Origin: an uncultured Lachnospiraceae bacterium
GTDB lineage: Bacteria > Bacillota > Clostridia > Lachnospirales > Lachnospiraceae
Reading direction: 5' to 3'
Assembly: GCA_910586125.1 (NCBI GenBank)
Contig: CAJUHP010000030.1
Location: 1-42,853 of the forward strand
DNA length: 42,853 bases
Within the stretch, counting starts at the first letter, position 1. Each line of letters starts with the position of its first letter. The translations under genes were made by a program, and so were the position numbers. Shown one piece after another: positions 41,104 through 42,853 of this stretch. The notes under the pieces were generated by a model. That model saw nothing but the letters and a program-made list of their open reading frames with translations. It had not been told where the DNA came from and made no database searches.

Positions 41104-42597
41104 GTGGCACAGGAAAAGCAGACGCCAGCAACGCAGGATATCCGTCAGCTTCTGAAGGTGCGCCGGGAAAAGCTGGCGGCGCTGCAGGAAGAGGGAAACG
41201 ATCCGTTTCAGATCACCCGTTTTGACGTGAGCGCTCACACGGCGGAAATTAAGAATGATTTTGAAAATTATGAGGGAAAGTCCGTTGTCATCGCCGGCCG
41301 GATGATGGCCAAGCGCGTGATGGGCAAAGCTTCCTTCGGCAACGTGGCGGACCGTGACGGCAATATTCAGATCTATGTGGCCCGCGATAATTTGGGAGAA
41401 GAACCCTATAAGGCGTTTAAAAAAATGGATATCGGAGATATCGTCGGCGTCTGCGGCGAGGTGTTTCGGACCAACGCAGGAGAGATTTCTGTGAAAGTGC
41501 TGGAGATCACGCTGCTGTCCAAGAGCCTGCAGGTGCTGCCGGAGAAGTATCATGGTCTTACGGATACGGATACCAGGTACCGTCAGCGCTACGTGGATCT
41601 GATTATGAATCCGGAGGTGCGGGATACGTTTGTAAAGCGTTCCGCTATTTTGCGCTCCATCCGGAATTTTCTCGACAGCCAGGGATTTATGGAGGTGGAG
41701 ACGCCCATGCTGGTCAGCAACGCGGGCGGCGCCGCGGCTCGGCCTTTTGCGACCCATTACAATGCATTGAATGAGGATGTGAAGCTGCGGATTTCCCTGG
41801 AGCTGTATCTGAAGCGCCTGATTGTGGGCGGGTTGGAGCGTGTCTATGAGATTGGCCGTGTTTTCCGCAATGAGGGAGTGGATGCCAGACACAATCCGGA
41901 ATTTACGCTGATGGAGCTGTATCAGGCATACACGGATTACAATGGAATGATGGACTTGACGGAGAACATGTTCCGCCATGTGGCAGAGGAAGTCTGCGGC
42001 ACGACGTTGATTCCTTATAATGAGGCCATGATCGACCTGGGAAAGCCCTTTGATCGCATGACGATGATCGAGGCTGTGAAGAAGTATGCAGGAGTGGACT
42101 TTGAGGAGATTGCGGATACAGAGAGCGCGAAGAAGCTGGCTGACGAGAAGGGGATTCATTACGAGGCCCGTCATCAAAGGGGCGATATCCTGAATCTGTT
42201 CTTTGAAGAGTATGTGGAGGAGCATCTGATTCAGCCTGTCTTTATCATGGATCATCCTGTGGAGATCTCTCCGCTGACCAAGAGAAAGCCGGATAAGCCG
42301 GAGTATGTGGAACGGTTTGAGCTGTTCATCTATGGGCGGGAGATGTGCAACGCATATTCGGAGTTAAACGATCCGATTGACCAGAGGAGCCGCTTTGTGG
42401 AGCAGGAGAAGCAGTTTGCCCAGGGCGACGAGGAGGCGAATCATACCGATGAAGATTTCCTGAATGCGCTGGAGATCGGAATGCCGCCGACCGGCGGGAT
42501 TGGATATGGGATTGACCGGCTGGTGATGCTGCTCACGAATTCGCCCGCGATAAGGGATGTGTTGTTGTTCCCGACGATGAAGTCACTCGACAAATAA
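41104..42597 (+). CDS. lysS: Lysyl-tRNA synthetase, class II
   Basis: A 497-residue class II LysRS. An N-terminal anticodon-binding OB domain (about 55-160) is followed by the catalytic core. Motif 1 is near LIMNPEVRDTF, motif 2 is RVFRNEGVDARHNPEFT and motif 3 is GIGYGIDRLVM. It ends FPTMKSLDK, a normal end for the family. It starts with GTG at 41104, with GAGGGAGAG upstream. It follows greA by 57 bases. The AT-rich sequence after its stop may mark an inserted element. Confidence 0.97.
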   Translation: MAQEKQTPATQDIRQLLKVRREKLAALQEEGNDPFQITRFDVSAHTAEIKNDFENYEGKSVVIAGRMMAKRVMGKASFGNVADRDGNIQIYVARDNLGEEPYKAFKKMDIGDIVGVCGEVFRTNAGEISVKVLEITLLSKSLQVLPEKYHGLTDTDTRYRQRYVDLIMNPEVRDTFVKRSAILRSIRNFLDSQGFMEVETPMLVSNAGGAAARPFATHYNALNEDVKLRISLELYLKRLIVGGLERVYEIGRVFRNEGVDARHNPEFTLMELYQAYTDYNGMMDLTENMFRHVAEEVCGTTLIPYNEAMIDLGKPFDRMTMIEAVKKYAGVDFEEIADTESAKKLADEKGIHYEARHQRGDILNLFFEEYVEEHLIQPVFIMDHPVEISPLTKRKPDKPEYVERFELFIYGREMCNAYSELNDPIDQRSRFVEQEKQFAQGDEEANHTDEDFLNALEIGMPPTGGIGYGIDRLVMLLTNSPAIRDVLLFPTMKSLDK

Positions 42598-42640
42598 AGC
42601 CAGTGTTTATGCGGGTTTGAAGCACCTACGGTCATGCTAC

Positions 42641-42687
42641 TGCAACAAAAGTGCAACAAATTTTAAACGAATAATACGGAATAATAC
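42641..42687 (+). repeat. Two pairs of short tandem repeats after lysS
   Basis: TGCAACAAA occurs at 42641-42649 and 42652-42660, an 11-base period. GAATAATAC occurs at 42669-42677 and 42679-42687, a 10-base period. Spacing close to one helical turn suggests paired protein-binding sites, for example of a recombinase or regulator. No integrase gene is visible in the window. Confidence 0.6.
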
Positions 42688-42734
42688 TTCCATGTACGTT
42701 TATCGTTGTGCGGATACATTCTAATATTTGTACC

Positions 42735-42783
42735 AACAAGGACATTTTTCTAAAAGAAAATTTTAGAGAAGTGTCCTTTTTTG
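42735..42783 (+). terminator. Attenuator-like hairpin before the last gene
   Basis: AAGGACA (42738-42744) pairs with TGTCCTT (42772-42778), extended by the inner TCTAAAA (42749-42755) with TTTTAGA (42761-42767), and a T run follows. It lies about 45 bases upstream of the start at 42825, so it could end the lysS transcript or attenuate the next gene. Confidence 0.75.
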
Positions 42784-42824
42784 TTATGGTCAGCAAAGCA
42801 AAATAAGAAATGGAGGAAATGAAC

Positions 42825-42853
42825 ATGAGTAGTACAGCGTTAGGAGCAGAGAA
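42825..42853 (+). CDS. Start of an unidentified gene (partial)
   Basis: ATG at 42825 with a strong GGAGGAA site (42812-42818). Only the first nine residues, MSSTALGAE, are in the window, too few to name. It lies in AT-rich sequence after the hairpin at 42735-42783 and may be the first gene of an inserted element. Confidence 0.55.

Noticed and set aside
40696..42255. A 519-codon open frame on the minus strand
   Set aside because: It is antisense to greA and lysS, both certain genes, and has the H/L/Q-rich composition of a shadow frame.

Overview
The window looks like a chromosomal segment of a Gram-positive anaerobe of the Lachnospiraceae (Clostridia). Three things point there: Shine-Dalgarno sites of the AGGAGG type before almost every gene, a serC-serA-DUF1015 cluster, and family types common in gut Clostridia (CD3324-type HTH protein, DUF6145-type protein, SleB-type hydrolase with SH3b domains, GH1 and GH3 beta-glucosidases, NfeD/SPFH pair). 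The backbone is moderately GC-rich. It is interrupted by AT-rich blocks at about 80-1850, 5700-8900 and 42600 to the end, and by a milder one at about 19700-21900; these look horizontally acquired.

Layout. 1-80: the 3' end of a tRNA (probably Asn) and its terminator. 80-1850: an AT-rich promoter-NUDIX-membrane protein operon, whose second product has two membrane helices and a PLD-like or DUF5919-like domain. 1974-2962: a translationally coupled Cys-rich DUF3795-like protein and KptA RNA 2'-phosphotransferase. 3072-4835: a Na+/phosphate symporter with a PhoU-like tail, convergent with a SprA-like HExxH protein (4926-5669). 5858-8663: a decayed peptide gene, an ABC permease gene broken by two in-frame stops, a second permease and an intact ATPase. 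8914-11773: a lipoprotein transglutaminase and a GH1 glucosidase. 11923-13385: tgt-yajC. 13647-19581: serC-serA-DUF1015-GH3, where the GH3 enzyme has circularly permuted domains.

19727-21845 (minus strand) is an apparent small inducible operon: promoter, 8-codon leader peptide, hairpins, CD3324-type HTH protein, methyltransferase, GNAT acetyltransferase. It is divergent from a MarR-MATE efflux operon (22039-23834) with two operator-like sites at its promoter. 24006-25951: a two-helix membrane protein coupled to a Sel1-repeat protein. 26111-28374: an ECF sigma factor coupled to a single-pass protein with a very large external domain. 28460-33809: recJ, apt, a Ktr/Trk potassium uptake pair and a SpoU rRNA methyltransferase. 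34098-35843: a secreted cell-wall hydrolase. 35982-42597: a small unknown gene, then nfeD-SPFH-membrane protein-birA-DUF6145-dusB-greA-lysS.

After lysS the sequence becomes AT-rich, carries two pairs of short tandem repeats and an attenuator-like hairpin, and a new gene starts and runs off the end. This may be the edge of an integrated element. The best candidates for an undescribed system are the NUDIX/2TM pair at 467-1677 and the leader-peptide-controlled operon at 19727-21898. All family names come from reading motifs; no database search was possible.
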